Program-made: the position numbers and the translations under genes
In this document: positions 1 to 12,959 of the stretch, one piece after another
Position numbering within the stretch: the stretch's first letter is position 1
Layout of the letters: each line of letters starts with the position of its first letter
Origin: Climacium dendroides
Lineage: Eukaryota; Streptophyta; Bryopsida; Hypnales; Climaciaceae
Assembly (NCBI GenBank): GCA_950106755.1
Contig: OX467084.1
Span: 38,195,213 to 38,259,212 of the forward strand
Direction of reading: 5' to 3'
DNA: 64,000 nt
The notes under the pieces: model-generated
What the model was told of the DNA's origin: nothing
Database searches by the model: none
Seen by the model: the letters and a program-made list of their open reading frames with translations, nothing else

Positions 1-554
1 GACAATAGGGTTGTTTCTCATTGAATAGCCTAGTTGGAACTTTATCAATGTACTCTTTTCATGTGGTTGCCTATGTGATATTCATTGCCACATAGATTTT
101 ATAGATTTATATATTTTGAAGTTCTAATCTCAATAATTTATAGATTTCAAAATTTTAGATTTAGCTTTTATTTTAAATTTCAAAAGTTCAAATACTAGTA
201 ATTAATAGATTTCACTTATTTAGGAAACATTACAATTTCATAGGTTTTTAAATCTTTTAGATTTCAAATATTTTAATATATTTATAGGTGGTTTATAGAC
301 TATAGAAGTCTATAAACTGAAATCTTAAAATTCTATTAATAGAATTCATTACATAAGAATACAATAAGTTATAAGTCTTATATGACCAACCTAATGGTAC
401 TCTTGATACAACTAAAGAGGTAGTCAAAACCAAGATAAAATCAACACATTTCTCTTGGATTTTGACTAAATCAACATAAAAATGAGTTTTCCTCGTCAAA
501 CTTGTTTTTTTCAACTACATCAGTATGTTTTATGTTGGTTCCATGTAAATCAAC
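1..554. other. AT-rich intergenic DNA, no feature seen
   Basis: Very AT-rich sequence with no recognisable gene, terminal repeat or RNA gene. A 73-codon open frame on the minus strand (293-514) resembles no family I know and has the composition expected of chance. Confidence 0.5.
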
Positions 555-835
555 AAAATTCTATTAACTTTTTAGGAATCCTTAGGAATCCTTTTGGAAT
601 TTTTTTTGGAATCTTTTAGAATCTATTGGAACTTGATATATATTGAAAATCTATTAGAATTTGTTGAAATCTTTTGGAAAACCATTGAAAATCTATTAGA
701 ATACGTTAGTCAAATCTTTTAGAAATCTATTCAAATCTATAAGAATCTTCTAAAAATCTATTGAAATCTTTTGAATCTTTTTATAATCTTTAATAATCTT
801 TTATAATTTTTCTAAATCATTTAGAGTCTTATAGA
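555..835. repeat. Degenerate short tandem repeat (AATCTTTTAGA / AATCTATTGAA words)
   Basis: About 280 bp made of loosely repeated 10-12 base words such as GAATCTTTTAG, AAATCTATTAGAA and GAAATCTTTTGG. Spacing is irregular, so this is an old, decayed array rather than an active microsatellite. Confidence 0.6.
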
Positions 836-1299
836 AAATGAAATCAAAGTCAAAATTTTAATCTAGTACAATTTGATTTTGAATTTGATCTAAATTCCAA
901 TGATATCCCTTCACTACAATGCAAACTTAAAATTTGATCAAAATTTTAATTAAATTTTGATTTAAATCAAATTATGATTCAAATAACTTATGATCAATTT
1001 AAGTTCTAATGCAATTTTCATTCAACTTTCTATAGGGTGTAATTTGATTAAAGTTAAAACTTAAAATTTAATTTAATTTCTAACTTATATTATAAAGTTT
1101 AATATAACTAGTAATATTAATTTGTAGATTTTAGCAATTTCACAAAGATGTTTAGATTGTCCAAAAATCACAATTCTACATTATTTTTTTTTATCTTAAA
1201 TCTAAAGAGAATGAATCAAAGCTTTACATATACTTTAAGTTGTAATATTTGAAATAAAAATTAAACTCACAAATTTGTGTTGTCCAGACTATTCAACAA

Positions 1300-1880
1300 T
1301 TCAACTATTTAATTCTAAAATTTGGCTAAACCACCTCTACAAAAATGCTTGTCAATTTTTCAAAACAAGATAGATTAAATTGAAAATTTTATCACTAAAA
1401 GTAGACTTCAATATCAATCATTTCCAATAAGTTTCATAGAAATCAAAATTTCAATGAAAATATGGGCCTCTAAAGTCTTTTGACTTTGCAAAATGAAAAT
1501 GAAAATGATTACATTAGACTACCTCTAGAAAAATGCTTGTCTGATTTTTAAAGAATGTTAGATTAAACTAAAAAAATTCTCATTAAAACTAGACCTCAAA
1601 ATGAACCGTTTCCAACAAGTTTCATGGAAAAATGACTTTTCATGAAGGAGATATGGCTCTTCAAAGTCTTCTAACTTTATAAAATTGAATTACTTCATTC
1701 TAAATATTAGCCAAACAACCTATACAATAATGCTTGTCAGATTTTCAAAACATCTTTGATCAAATTAAAAATTTTACCACTAAAACTAGACTTCAATATG
1801 AACCATTTTCAATAAGTCTCATGGAAAATGGAGTTTTTGTGAAGGAGATACGGCCCTTTAAAATCTGCTGACTTTGCTAA
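1300..1880. repeat. Three diverged tandem copies of a ~190-bp unit
   Basis: The same succession of landmarks occurs three times, at roughly 1325-1495, 1516-1680 and 1720-1875. The landmarks are CTACAAAAATGCTTGTC, then TAGATTAAA, then ACTAGACTTCAATATGAACC, then CAATAAGTTTCATGGAAA, then a GGAGATATGGC-like word, then AAAGTCTTCTGACTTTG. No coding frame spans the units. It looks like a short satellite-like array or the internal repeat of a decayed element. Confidence 0.7.
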
Positions 1881-1937
1881 GGTGAGGAAAAAAGAAGTCA
1901 AAAACAGATTAAAAAAATTAGTATCTCCTAATTTAAC

Positions 1938-2150
1938 ATGAGACTCCAACTATGGTGCAATGGTTGGAGTCTATTGTTTTCTTGTTGGAGGTCCCTGATT
2001 TGATACCAGGTAGGGCAGTTCTAGGTGGTGGGTGGGTTAGTCCACATCGCGGGGAGGTGTAGTCTATGTGGCAAGGGAGGGGCAGTCTACATGGCAGGGC
2101 AGAGTAGTTTATATATATAATATTTGATATTTGATATTTTTATTTTAATC
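1938..2150 (+). mobile_element. tRNA-like SINE candidate
   Basis: A locally GC-richer segment holds a box A-like word TGGTGCAATGG (1953-1963) and, 33 bp further on, a box B-like word GATTTGATACC (1997-2007). This matches the spacing of an internal RNA polymerase III promoter. A non-tRNA body with repeated GGCAGTCTA/TGTAGTCTA words follows, then a simple AT tail (TATATATAATATTTGATATTTG). That order (tRNA-like head, unrelated body, simple tail) is the usual plan of plant tRNA-derived SINEs. No clear target duplication was found and box B deviates from consensus. Confidence 0.42.
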
Positions 2151-5100
2151 TTTGTCCCACGGAAAAAACCAAGACAAAACCAACAGAAACATGTTGGTAG
2201 GTGGTCCGAAACAAGAGTTCCTAACCAATAGGGAAAACCAACACATTTTCTATTGAATTTGTCTTCATTTGGATCGTTTTCTTTTAGTAGTGTGACAATT
2301 GAAATGGATCATTTGATATATGACAATTCAAAAAAACAAAATCTCTATACATTTGCACTCATTTTCTAATTAAATTTTGGTTTATAGTGAGTACAAATTA
2401 ATACGGTGGATTCTATGCAGTATAGACTTATCTACATCAATAACTATGACAAAGATTAATTGAATGGAGAATATTTCACATTTCATTCTAAATTTAAACT
2501 CTAATACACTCCTACAATCCTACATTTCATTTTATGATTATTTTGCAATTAAAACAATGTATATGTAAGATTTAGTATTAATAACAAGAATTACAATTAC
2601 AAGACAATTATATATAGTGATTTACTTTTATAAAGTGAACAATTAACCAATGGGCTAAACTCTTGCCTCAAATGTAGCAACAATTGCTCTCCCCCAATTT
2701 CTTTGGAGTATGTTTAGGCTTTTTTCTTTGACCTCACTAGCATTGAAATGAAGATTATTTTTATAATAAAATAATTAGAAGATCCAATGGGCTACAAGCA
2801 TGCATTCAATTTTAGCTTTTAGCTAATTTTCAAAAAAATGATTCAACCATGAGATTATACATGTTTTTTCAAATTCATGAAATGGCTAAATGAATTTGTG
2901 ATTTAGGAGCCAATATAAATGATAAATTTCAAAAATAAATTAACACACATTTTTCAAGTGATTAAAAAAAATCAAAGAAGAGGAGTTTCTTTATTCAATC
3001 AAACAAATTAAAACATGAAAGTGGAATAACTATTGTTGTCATCCACAAGAACTCATTGAATTTTAAAGCCCATGACAATAGCTGAGTTCATAGAGACAAT
3101 GAGGCATTATAAAACACCTCCTTAAATGCAAGAAAAAATACTTGTGCACCAATTAAACCACATCACCATCACATATTCTTCCAAAGGAAAAAGTTTGAAG
3201 TGTAAAAAACCTTTGGATAAAGGTCTCCACACATACATCCAAGTACTCCAAAAATTTATTTTGAACTTTGTCCTTCACAAAATTTACTATCGAGAATATT
3301 CATTCATCTTCCATGGGTCCCACAATTGTAATTGTGGTTCATTCAAAGAACTTGAAGTATTCAAGGAAAGATGAAGTCCTCCATACTGAATTTGCACCAA
3401 GGATTTGCCACAAATGAGTGACGGGATTCACAATACAATGTAGCTGCATGACCTCTTTTGAATTGTGCATCATAGTCCATTTGAAAAAAAATGCGTAAGA
3501 ATCTAAATCATTCCTGTTGAATATTGGTGGCACCTAATGTTCGACTTTATTGGCATCTCTTGTATACCTTTGGATGACAATAGGTTACCTTGATGATGTT
3601 GAGATGACCCTCAAAAAAAAATTCCACCCCTTTTACCAACCATATTTAGTGCATCCACAATGTGTAACAGATAATAATCAGTATTGTATATATGTACATA
3701 GTGTAGAAGTATATTTTTTATTTTATGTCAAGTACTATTTTTTGGTGATGCCTTTTCATTGAGGTGCAAGTCGTTTATATAAAAAAGATTCATTTAAGAG
3801 CTTCATCGAATTGGAGTAGTATTATTTGTTTTTCATTTTAAATATAGAATGTCAAATTAAAGGGATTTTTTGAATCTCAAGATGAAGAGCTTGAATTGGA
3901 GGCTAAGTTTGAATTTTTATTGTTGCAACTGTTGAATGGGCCTCTTCTACCATGGGATCTTGTATCACCAAATGAACGTTCATGAGATAAAGTTGGGCCT
4001 TCTTGACTGCCGAAGTAACTTCGTATAGAGTAGTGGTAGCACAAGAATCTTCATTGGGATGTTCGAGCATTGGTGATCTTGTTGTAGGTTGAATGTGTTG
4101 AATCCAATAGTTGTGAAGTGACATTTAAAGGATGTTTTGAGGATTTAAGCAACAATCAATACTATTGTATGGTTAGGCCTATTAAAAAAAGTCGCGGCTA
4201 TCGACGATGATTAGAGGGGCCGGTCAATCCATTAACTAAGGCAAATTGCACAGATTATATTACTGCAATTGTCAAATACATTCTCAAATTTTTGCAAATA
4301 GAGTAAAGGTTATCTTGAAATTCAAATTATTTACTTCTCATAGTCATTTGTTTAATGTTAAACCTTATTTCTATACTTGAAGTATTTTATAAAAATTGTA
4401 TAGTGTGATTATAGTTGTAGAAGGGATAGATGGCGATAGTTTGTTTTTTAAGTAAACTTTAAAGTGATTTTTCTTCAAAAATAAAGATAAAAATTAGTTG
4501 TGGGGTCAAATATGGTGACTAATAATTGTAAGTTAGCCTTGTGAGCAAGTTATGGGCTGATGTCTACTTGGTTGTGTGGTAGGATTAGATGATGAGGTGA
4601 AGGATAAGGTAGACACTATTCATCTTCTCTCTTGTTCTTAATTAAAAATGTTCAAATGTTTGGAGGCTCATGGTGTATACTGTATGATGATTTTAGAAAT
4701 GAAAATTTAAATATTTGAATATTATAATGTTGTATTTTCAAAAAGTTCTCTCTTGCTTAATTTGAAGTTGACATTCAAAAGTTATACTAGTTTGAGTAGA
4801 GGAAAGTTTGTTGCCTTTTATGAGAAGGAGCAAAGACTTTGAATAACCATAGAAGACAAATAAGTTTTTTGTTTGCCATAAAACTTTGAAGGAATGTAGA
4901 ATATGTTTTTAGATTTTTATAAAGCTATTATTTGTTTAGTTTAAAATTCATATGAGTGATTTATAAGAATTGGAGTAAAGGAGAGTTGCTACCCTTATTT
5001 TTAGAAGCCAAACCATTGGATGGCTATAGATGATATACAAAGTATTATAATCAATTGAAATTTAAAAGAAGAGTAAGAATTGTGTTAGCTTTTTAAAAAA

Positions 5101-5600
5101 TTATTATTCATTTCATTTGAATTTTTGAAGCAATGGTGGCACTCATTCAGAGTTTAGTCTTGGAATTGGAAGTCAAGAAAGGACTTCTTTATGGCTTGTG
5201 GCTTGTTTTTTATTGTAAACTTTTATCATTGCAAACAGTTTGAATTAAGCCAATGTTTAGCCTCATTTTGTGTCATGGTGACAAAATAGGGTTGATAGCC
5301 CATATAGCCAAAACTTGCTTGTTCTCACAGTGAAGTTAAAACCTAGTTAGAACTAGTTTAAGAGCCAATCTTTTGGACAGTTCAACTCATGGTCTGATCA
5401 TCATGTTTTACCCATATGAAGCTTGTGGTTTTTGTCACCTATCTTAACCTTTGAATTCATTTAGAACTACTACAGGATAGGTGTAGCTCGGATTTCACTT
5501 GGGAACAAACCCAAGGAATCACTTACTGGTGGTTCTTAAATTTGGGGAATAGTTAGTTAGTCTATTGTTTTGTATCTAAGGTCACTTTTACGTAGGTAAA
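2151..5600. other. AT-rich intergenic DNA, nothing supportable
   Basis: No recognisable gene, RNA gene or element ends were found in these 3.4 kb. Short open frames (for example 3126-3374 plus and 3903-4124 minus) have no recognisable motifs. Confidence 0.5.
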
Positions 5601-5619
5601 TCACTCACGTTTATAATTA

Positions 5620-7880
5620 AAAATTAAAATCCCATTTGTTAGTTTAATTATGTAGATTGGATATATTTTCTGTCCTAACCTATTCGAATAACAATCCATT
5701 TACCCATGAAAATATTTATAGTTTTACAATCACCATCTTATACTACAATTCTAATGTCAAATAGTCCTAGTATGTCAAATAGTCATGGCTCCTGTTCTAT
5801 TGACTTAATCAAGCCCACAATACATATATATAGTGATCATATACACGCCAATGCATTCTTGTTAATTACCTCTTTATTTTTAGTGAATTGTCAATTGATC
5901 TATTAACTATCTTATTAGCCTAATTGCTAAAATGCAGATATGCAAATTCACAACTAGTAAATGTCAATTGGTCTCAGTATGCAAAGTATGCAAAGGTAAG
6001 AATTGAATCCTTTGATTCAGGTCAAATGGTCATGTCAATTCTTCCTTTGAGCTCCACAACTTACAATATGTCAATTGCACCAAGTCCCACAATGCACATT
6101 TACAATTCAACAACTTCCTACTTGTTTCTAAGTTATCAAACAGTCATTTGTTAATTGGTCTTGCTGTACTAAAATATAACTAATTCTATCAATCTTCAAT
6201 AAATTGTCAATTTGTCCAAGTTCACACACAAGATTAGAACATAAGTTACACAAAGATTTTATCTATGATGAATTGTCAAATTGGCCAACATTTCACATCA
6301 ATTTACAACAAGATGTACACAAAAATTCTATTATAATACATAAGATTACGCTCCTTCTACCTACACTGCACTTGTTTATTTCATACAACTTGTCAATTAG
6401 TCATTTCAATAGAAATACAATTCCTTAACCAATTGTCTTACTTTAATTCTATTACAATCGTATATCATCTTACATAAACTTTCACAAACAATTTGACTAC
6501 AACGACATCCCTTACTACAACTAGTTTAAGTCAATTAGTCATCTTCCAATGTTTAAATTTCCACAACCAAATAACACCAATAAATAATAATCTTCAAGAT
6601 TCAGTTATAAATTTAAACAACATTATTTGACAATTAGACCAAAACAATACAAAGGTATATTCACTCATAATTGACTAATTGTCCTTAACATCAACCATCT
6701 TCAATCACTGGTTATTCAATCTTGAAACTCTCTCAAACTATTGGACTTCTTAATCCAACTTCCTCACTTAATTATATTAAGACGATATTTCAACCATTAC
6801 CCACATCGTCTATTTGTCACAGATTCTCACAAACTTAACACAACTTAACTAATTGACCATTAATTCAAGCATAGCACTGCCAATTATTGGCTACAGTTTA
6901 TTTGACATATTTAGCACCATTCCTTGGCTACTATCAATAATAATTTCTCGTATATTTGACCATAATAAAATCACGCAAAGTGAATACATCCCTTACTAAT
7001 TAACTGACCCAATCATAGCATAAACCAATCACTAGTATCTATGCTTCAATAAACAAGTTCTTGACAATTTGCCTATTGCAAGATTCAAATAATTAATCTA
7101 CCAATTACTGGCTTAGACTCGTTTTATAAACTTAATCACAAGACCAACGACTTCCATAACCTTGGAAGCAAACTTTTGACAATTTGACACTAACCAGACC
7201 ACAAGGACTTAATTCCCTTAAGTATTTATCAGACAACTCACTTATCGTTTATTAATCCTTGCTCTTTGCACAAACGCTACTTTTGTCGCCTTGTTCTCCC
7301 GCTCCTTCCGCAAACCACTGGACCTTGATCGACCTCCTCGAGCACAGTCAATTGGACAATCACAATTCTCACCAAACTTAATTCACTAACAGGATTAGCA
7401 ATGCCACTCACTAGCTAATTGATTACTTAACAAACTTACACAATAAATTTAACTTCATGGAATATTACAAAGATCAATTGACAAATAATCAACTCTTGAC
7501 TAATTGACCAACAAAGAAAATAAACCAAAAGAAATGCCAATCACTGGTTGTTCACTTACACACAAAAACCAATCCCTAGCTACAATCAACATAGACAAAT
7601 AGACAACGATTATATTGAAGAAATACACGAGTACATTTGATATAGGTGAACAATCGTTGCAAACACCGAGAGAGAGAAAAATGAGGGTCATTTAGTCTTT
7701 GTACTTCTTGACTGCAATTGACTAAAAACTAACTACTTTGTCTATTAGTCCTTAACTGACTCTAATTAACCTAACTGGTTGTCTATTAGTCAGTTCGATA
7801 ACTACTTGTCTATTTGACTCGTTTCACACTTCATTTCAACTACTAATTAACTTTAACTTGTCTAATTGTCTTTTTTTTCC
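5620..7880. repeat. Strand-asymmetric, GTCAATT/CAATTGG-rich degenerate repeat block
   Basis: A 2.3-kb block poor in G on the plus strand (sample lines show about 12 C to 4-5 G per 60 bases). It is studded with variants of GTCAATTGGTC, GTCAATTAGTC, GACAATTTGAC and their reverse complements, for example near 5891, 5961, 6069, 6379, 6533, 6628, 7067, 7347 and 7497. Spacing is irregular. The block has no coding signature. It may be a decayed satellite or the non-coding body of an old element. Confidence 0.5.
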
Positions 7881-8680
7881 AAAAAGTTTCAAAAATATCA
7901 AAAAGTCTATCTACAATAGGCCAATGGGAAGTAATTTCATGATGATGTAGAAGATTCAACATTCAAGATTGAAGATTGACATTTCTTTATTCTTAAACCA
8001 TTCTTAATCACAACTAGAATCCCCATGATTTTTCAAGGTAAACTTTTCCTTATTTGACACTAGCTTGTCATTATCTAGTCCTTATGCTGCATCTGTAAAG
8101 TACAATATAGGATACATTCAAATATGACTTCAAATCAAGATTTTCTGAAATAGTTTTCACATTTTTTCAAACTAGCGTAATATATATGATCCTATGATTG
8201 CATGTATTCAAAAAAATTTCAACATCACATTCAATGATGTTGCAAATTTTTTATTTTTAATATAATATCTAATTCAACAATAACATAAAAAATACCTAAA
8301 TCCCTACGTGCTTCATCAATATCAAATTATGATTGAATAAATAAAAAATCACAATAGCCTTCAAAGATAGCCACAAAAGTAATGAACGAATAGATAAACA
8401 ATAATGGTGACTACAAAACTACCAAAATTTAAAAAAAAGCACAAAATGAAAATAAATAAGGCATACCTATCACAATGCTTTTGACAAAAATCACAATTTA
8501 CTCCAACAAGTCTTTAGTGACTAGAGCTTGTAGTATGGATGGATCAAATGTATCATATATCTTGCATATGATATTAGAAGAGACCAATGAACTTTCAAAG
8601 CACAAATGCTCCACTCGTGTATGACCCACTTCATCTTAATGGACTCAGAGGTTTGATTATATAAATTTTGAAACAAACGA
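7881..8680. other. AT-rich intergenic DNA, nothing supportable
   Basis: No gene, RNA gene or terminal repeat recognised. It may include the decayed 3' flank of the transposase relic that follows. Confidence 0.4.
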
Positions 8681-8689
8681 AAAGCATCA

Positions 8690-9600
8690 AAGCAAAAGCG
8701 AGTTTATGGGTTAAATACAGAGTTTGGATCTCATCTTGGCAAGCTAAGATTGTAGTAATAAATTCTCCAAGATATACATCCTAAGCTTGCACAAACTTTA
8801 TAAGGCATTGGGTGGCCTCCATGAGTGCTACAATCGAGGCCAATCCAAAGAGGCACTCCAAATCACACAAATGATGATATGAGTTCTTGGATTGTTCATT
8901 AGACTTTAAATTCAACGCCATTTTTACAATCAAAGTGTGATATTCTACCAAAAGCTTCTTACAAAGATCTAAAAGACTGACCTACCGTGTTGTGGTGTGC
9001 TTGATTATCTTTGCACTTTTGTCTCTATGATCTCAGTTAGGGTCCTGAACTCCATTTGTCTTTTTGAAATAGTCTTGAAGTATCTATAAATTCCCTTCAA
9101 CAAGTCTTCAATTTGACTCATTAATGCAAAAGCTGAAAGGGCCTTCACTACTAAGTTGGCGCAATGAGCAATACAATGAATGCCTATCATGTGAGAAGCC
9201 ACACTTCTTTGTAGTTGCTTGGTGATGCCATTTCTACATCCTTAGAATACATTCACTCCATCAACCCAAAAACACACAAACTTAAACAACAAAGTTGTGT
9301 TTGAAAGGTTGTCCATGCTTGTTAGAATATTGATAATGACCTCTGTAATGTTGTCCACTAAACCTCCTCCAATCACCTTCTCCAACTTCAATAGTATAAA
9401 AGATCAGGCATAGTTTTTCACAATATACACATGAATTGAAATCCAAGGTATAGTATCCACAGTGGTAGTCTCATCACAAGTGACACTAAAAAATTGGCAA
9501 GTGTTTAAGGATTCTCTAATCTTTTCTAGAATAGTATGATAAATATTCTTAGCTATGGACCATACTGACCTTGTACACCAATGTTTCATGGATATTGCAA
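8690..9600 (-). pseudogene. Decayed hAT-superfamily transposase fragment
   Basis: Read on the minus strand from about 9589 to 8990, one frame gives a recognisable plant hAT-type transposase of the group with a DUF4371-like region. It contains FFSVTCDETTTVDT (a catalytic-core CDE motif), then WISIHVYIV, then WVDGVNVF, then MIGIHCIAHCANLVVKAL (the conserved HC..H segment), then a SQIEDLL/RQMEFRTL helix region. Two in-frame stops interrupt it, one after VKNYA and one after GVNVF. A further stop and a frame change near 8990 follow, after which the next frame gives VSLLDLCKKLLVEYHTL, FGLASIVALMEATQCL and DVYLGEFITTILACQDEI, again with stops where conserved residues are expected. Only the central part of a ~600-residue protein is present; no zinc-finger start or element ends were found. 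It is inactive. Family assignment rests on remembered motif order. Confidence 0.75.
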
Positions 9601-9659
9601 TTCCTGAAAAAACAAGAAAATTTTAATGAGAAGGATAATCTATCATAGGTCTACCTACA

Positions 9660-11650
9660 AAAAATAAATGAAAAATAATGGCAAATTGCTCACACTTCTT
9701 GCTCAAGAGATAGAGTCTTGAATTTTGGAGTTGTTGTAAAATATTCTTACAGCTAATGGCGACATAGATCTTCTAATTCTTGTAGAGCTTTTTGGATTTG
9801 TCACAATGGAGACCCTATACCTTGACTGCTCTTTTCCAACTAACATGCTTTATTAGTGTGTTTTTCTTTAGTTCCTCAATTTGAGGTTGCCTTTCAATTT
9901 TTGTGCAAACAATGTACTTCACAACAATACACACTCCATTTTCAAACACCTTGTGTGCCCAAGGGAACTGGGTCGCCCATGCGACTTAAAACTTCCACCC
10001 CTTAAATGCTACACTCAATACATTGGTAGAATCGGACAACTTGATGGCTATAGGATTCATGTTAGTGGAGTTACACAATTTAATGACCTCAAGAATTGGC
10101 TCTCTGCTTTGGTTGTTGAGGCAACACTATTGCCAGCCATAGAAGCATTAGAAGACATTGAAGCCTTCAAAGAAGTTCCTCTTTTTCTAAAGAAGACAAA
10201 ACAAACACATCTTGAGTGTCTAATTTTGAAGTAGATGGTGCAGCATCAATAGAACATAATGAAGTGGTTGGGTCCAAAATTTGGCCCCTATTATTTATCT
10301 TGAAGTCTCGAATGCTTTCATGCATAAAGAAAGTGGAAGTGGTTGTTGTCTCGTTGCCTTGCCCTTCTTAATAAACGAAGATGAAACCATCTTTTTCAAT
10401 GATAAATGAATGCATGCACCCAACAAAGGCAACAAACCACACCCAAGCCATTAATAATTTTACTCAATCCAACCCGCATTGGATATTGCAAAGAACAACA
10501 ACAAAAAGATTTGAAATCCAAAATTGGCAATTAAAAAAAATTGCACAACAAAGAAGATATGGTAGAAGCACCTACATGGACTTCATAACAAAGGAGATTT
10601 CACTAATTTCATATATAAATGGAGTCTAATTTGTATTTTAGAATTGGATTAATTATAAAACCTATTATATAGAATATAATACACACATCATGCAATTCTT
10701 CACTATTTAGTTTTACATATTAGTTGGAGGGCAAAAGCTCAGTGAAGAATTAATGATAAAGGTAGTCACCAAAATGCTTGGATTATTAGACCAATAGGTG
10801 AATTATTTGTTTCTACAATGAAGAGTCAAGTCTTCCATTGGCTACTTTTTGGCTTCGATGTTGTTCAAGGGTTAAGAATTTGACATATTATTATTAAATC
10901 CAAATAAATGTTCTCGTTCATATAGTTTTGATTTGAGTGTCTAAGTTCCCACAATTTTGCTTTGTAATTAAAATGAAAACCCTAAAACCAATTATTGCTA
11001 TCATTGATTCAAAGCAAAATGTTGAACAATTCTCAAGAATTTTTAAACACTCACTCACCCCACTTGAACCATCATCCATGTCATTTCTATGCAACAAAAT
11101 TTCAAATTTTATTATACCTCTTACTATTTGCACAATACAATTCTCATTTTATTGTTTGTTGAACAAATTTGACATTAAGTATTTGTGAATTTAAAAGTAG
11201 CTTATAGTTATCAATGTATACTATCAATTTAAAGTTTAAAGCACTATGAATTGCATTGTCAATTTGTACCTTTGTCTACACTATCAACCTAAAGTTTCCA
11301 ATACAACTACCTTCCAAAGCAAAGAAAAAAGAGTTTGAATGAAGAACGTCAATATACCTTTTATAATCTGAAAGTCAACCCAATAGATTAAAGTTGGAAT
11401 ATGTTGAAATGTTTAGTTTGCAGTGCATTAATTCTATCAAATGCGTCAATGGCTTTATAGGTTTGCAGGAAAGAACATGCATCGTTCCACATTAATACTT
11501 AAGCTATGTCAAAATGAATTGTTTTTTTAATTCAAAACTAAAAGTCAAAGCTGTGGATTCCAAATGCCTCATACTTTACTCACATAACTCACAAAAACGC
11601 ATCGAGATCTAATGCCACGAGGTCAAAACGCTTCAAATGAAACTCACAAA
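9660..11650. other. Intergenic DNA, possibly remnant hAT flank
   Basis: No recognised gene. Open frames at 9881-10234 (117 codons) and 10381-10629 (82 codons) on the plus strand show no motif I know. They lie directly upstream of the minus-strand transposase relic, so they may be antisense to its lost N-terminal region. Confidence 0.35.
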
Positions 11651-11948
11651 AACCTACCAACATTACAACAAAAGAAGTGTTTTATGACTGCAAAATATAA
11701 CTGCAGTGAGTCGTAAAATCAAAAAATATAACTCACGCAAAAATCACTCTAGATGACTCAGAATATGACTAACTCCAGTAGTTTAGAAGCAGTTGCTTCA
11801 GACATCAGTCATATTGGCAGTCATATGGATTGAAGGGTATAAATACTCATATTTAGCCATAGTATGTCAACATGGCGTATACTTTGACTATCATAGGGGG
11901 GGTCTTGACTTTTTTTTGAGTTGCCCGGGCAAATAAAAAAATCCTACG

Positions 11949-12366
11949 TGGAATATGACTATGGTGAGTCTTATTTTTTGATGACATGGAATATGATTGT
12001 AGTGAGTCATATTTTGCAATGATGTGGAATATGACTGTAGTGAGTTATATTTTGCAGTGATGTGAAATATGACTACGGTAAGTCATATTTTGCAGTGACA
12101 TGAAATATGACTCTTCCTAATCATATTTTATAATAATGTAGAATATAACTGCAGTGAGTCATATTTTTTGATGACACGAAATATGATTACGGTGGGTCAC
12201 ATTTTTTGTTCATGTAGAATGTGACTGCGGTGAGTCATATTTTTAAATGACATGGAATATGACTACGATAAGTCATATGTTTGGTTGATGAGGAATATGA
12301 CTACGGTGAGTCATATTCTTTAGTAACGTGAAATATGACTTTTCCCAATCATATTTTTGAATGATG
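11949..12366. repeat. 38-bp palindromic tandem array in CACTA copy 1 (~11 units)
   Basis: About eleven units of 38 bp. Each contains the inverted pair AATATGACT / AGTCATATT around a short variable centre (for example TACGGTG or GCAGTG) and is joined to the next by GATGACATGG-like linkers. Every unit can fold on itself. Arrays of short subterminal repeats bound by the element-encoded DNA-binding protein are known in CACTA elements; that role here is inferred. Confidence 0.85.
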
Positions 12367-12959
12367 TGTAAAACAATTCTTTTTAGCCATTTTTTTGATG
12401 ATTTGTAAAACAACTATGCATAGTCATACATCAACATAATTTAGTAGTTAAATAAGAAAATTCATTTAATTAAAAATGAATACATATGATTTCTTAAATG
12501 GGCAAAAATTAATCACATTAAAAAGTCAAATACAAGAAAAAATGTGATTTTTTTCAATAACATTTATTAGTTATTAATACAAAATATATCACAATGGCTC
12601 TTTATATATGTAAATTTCCATATACTTATAGAACCTATATTCCAACAAAAATATAAAGATGTTACCTCTTTTGTATTGCAAGTAGCCTTCAATAATTTCA
12701 TTTCAACTTCCAATGCCTACATGTATAAACAAGAAGGTTAGTTTTCAATAAATGAATAATATAATTCAAACTTCAAAGATTTAAAGTACTACAAAATATG
12801 TAGACATGTTTAAGATAAAAAAATGTTATAATCATTATATATTCAAAAATTATAAATAACTAAAAATAATAATAATAATGATAGAGGGACTAAGAAGCAA
12901 AAAATAGCAAAAAGTAATAAAAAAAGATGAAGCAAAAACTAAGTGACATTATAACTGCA

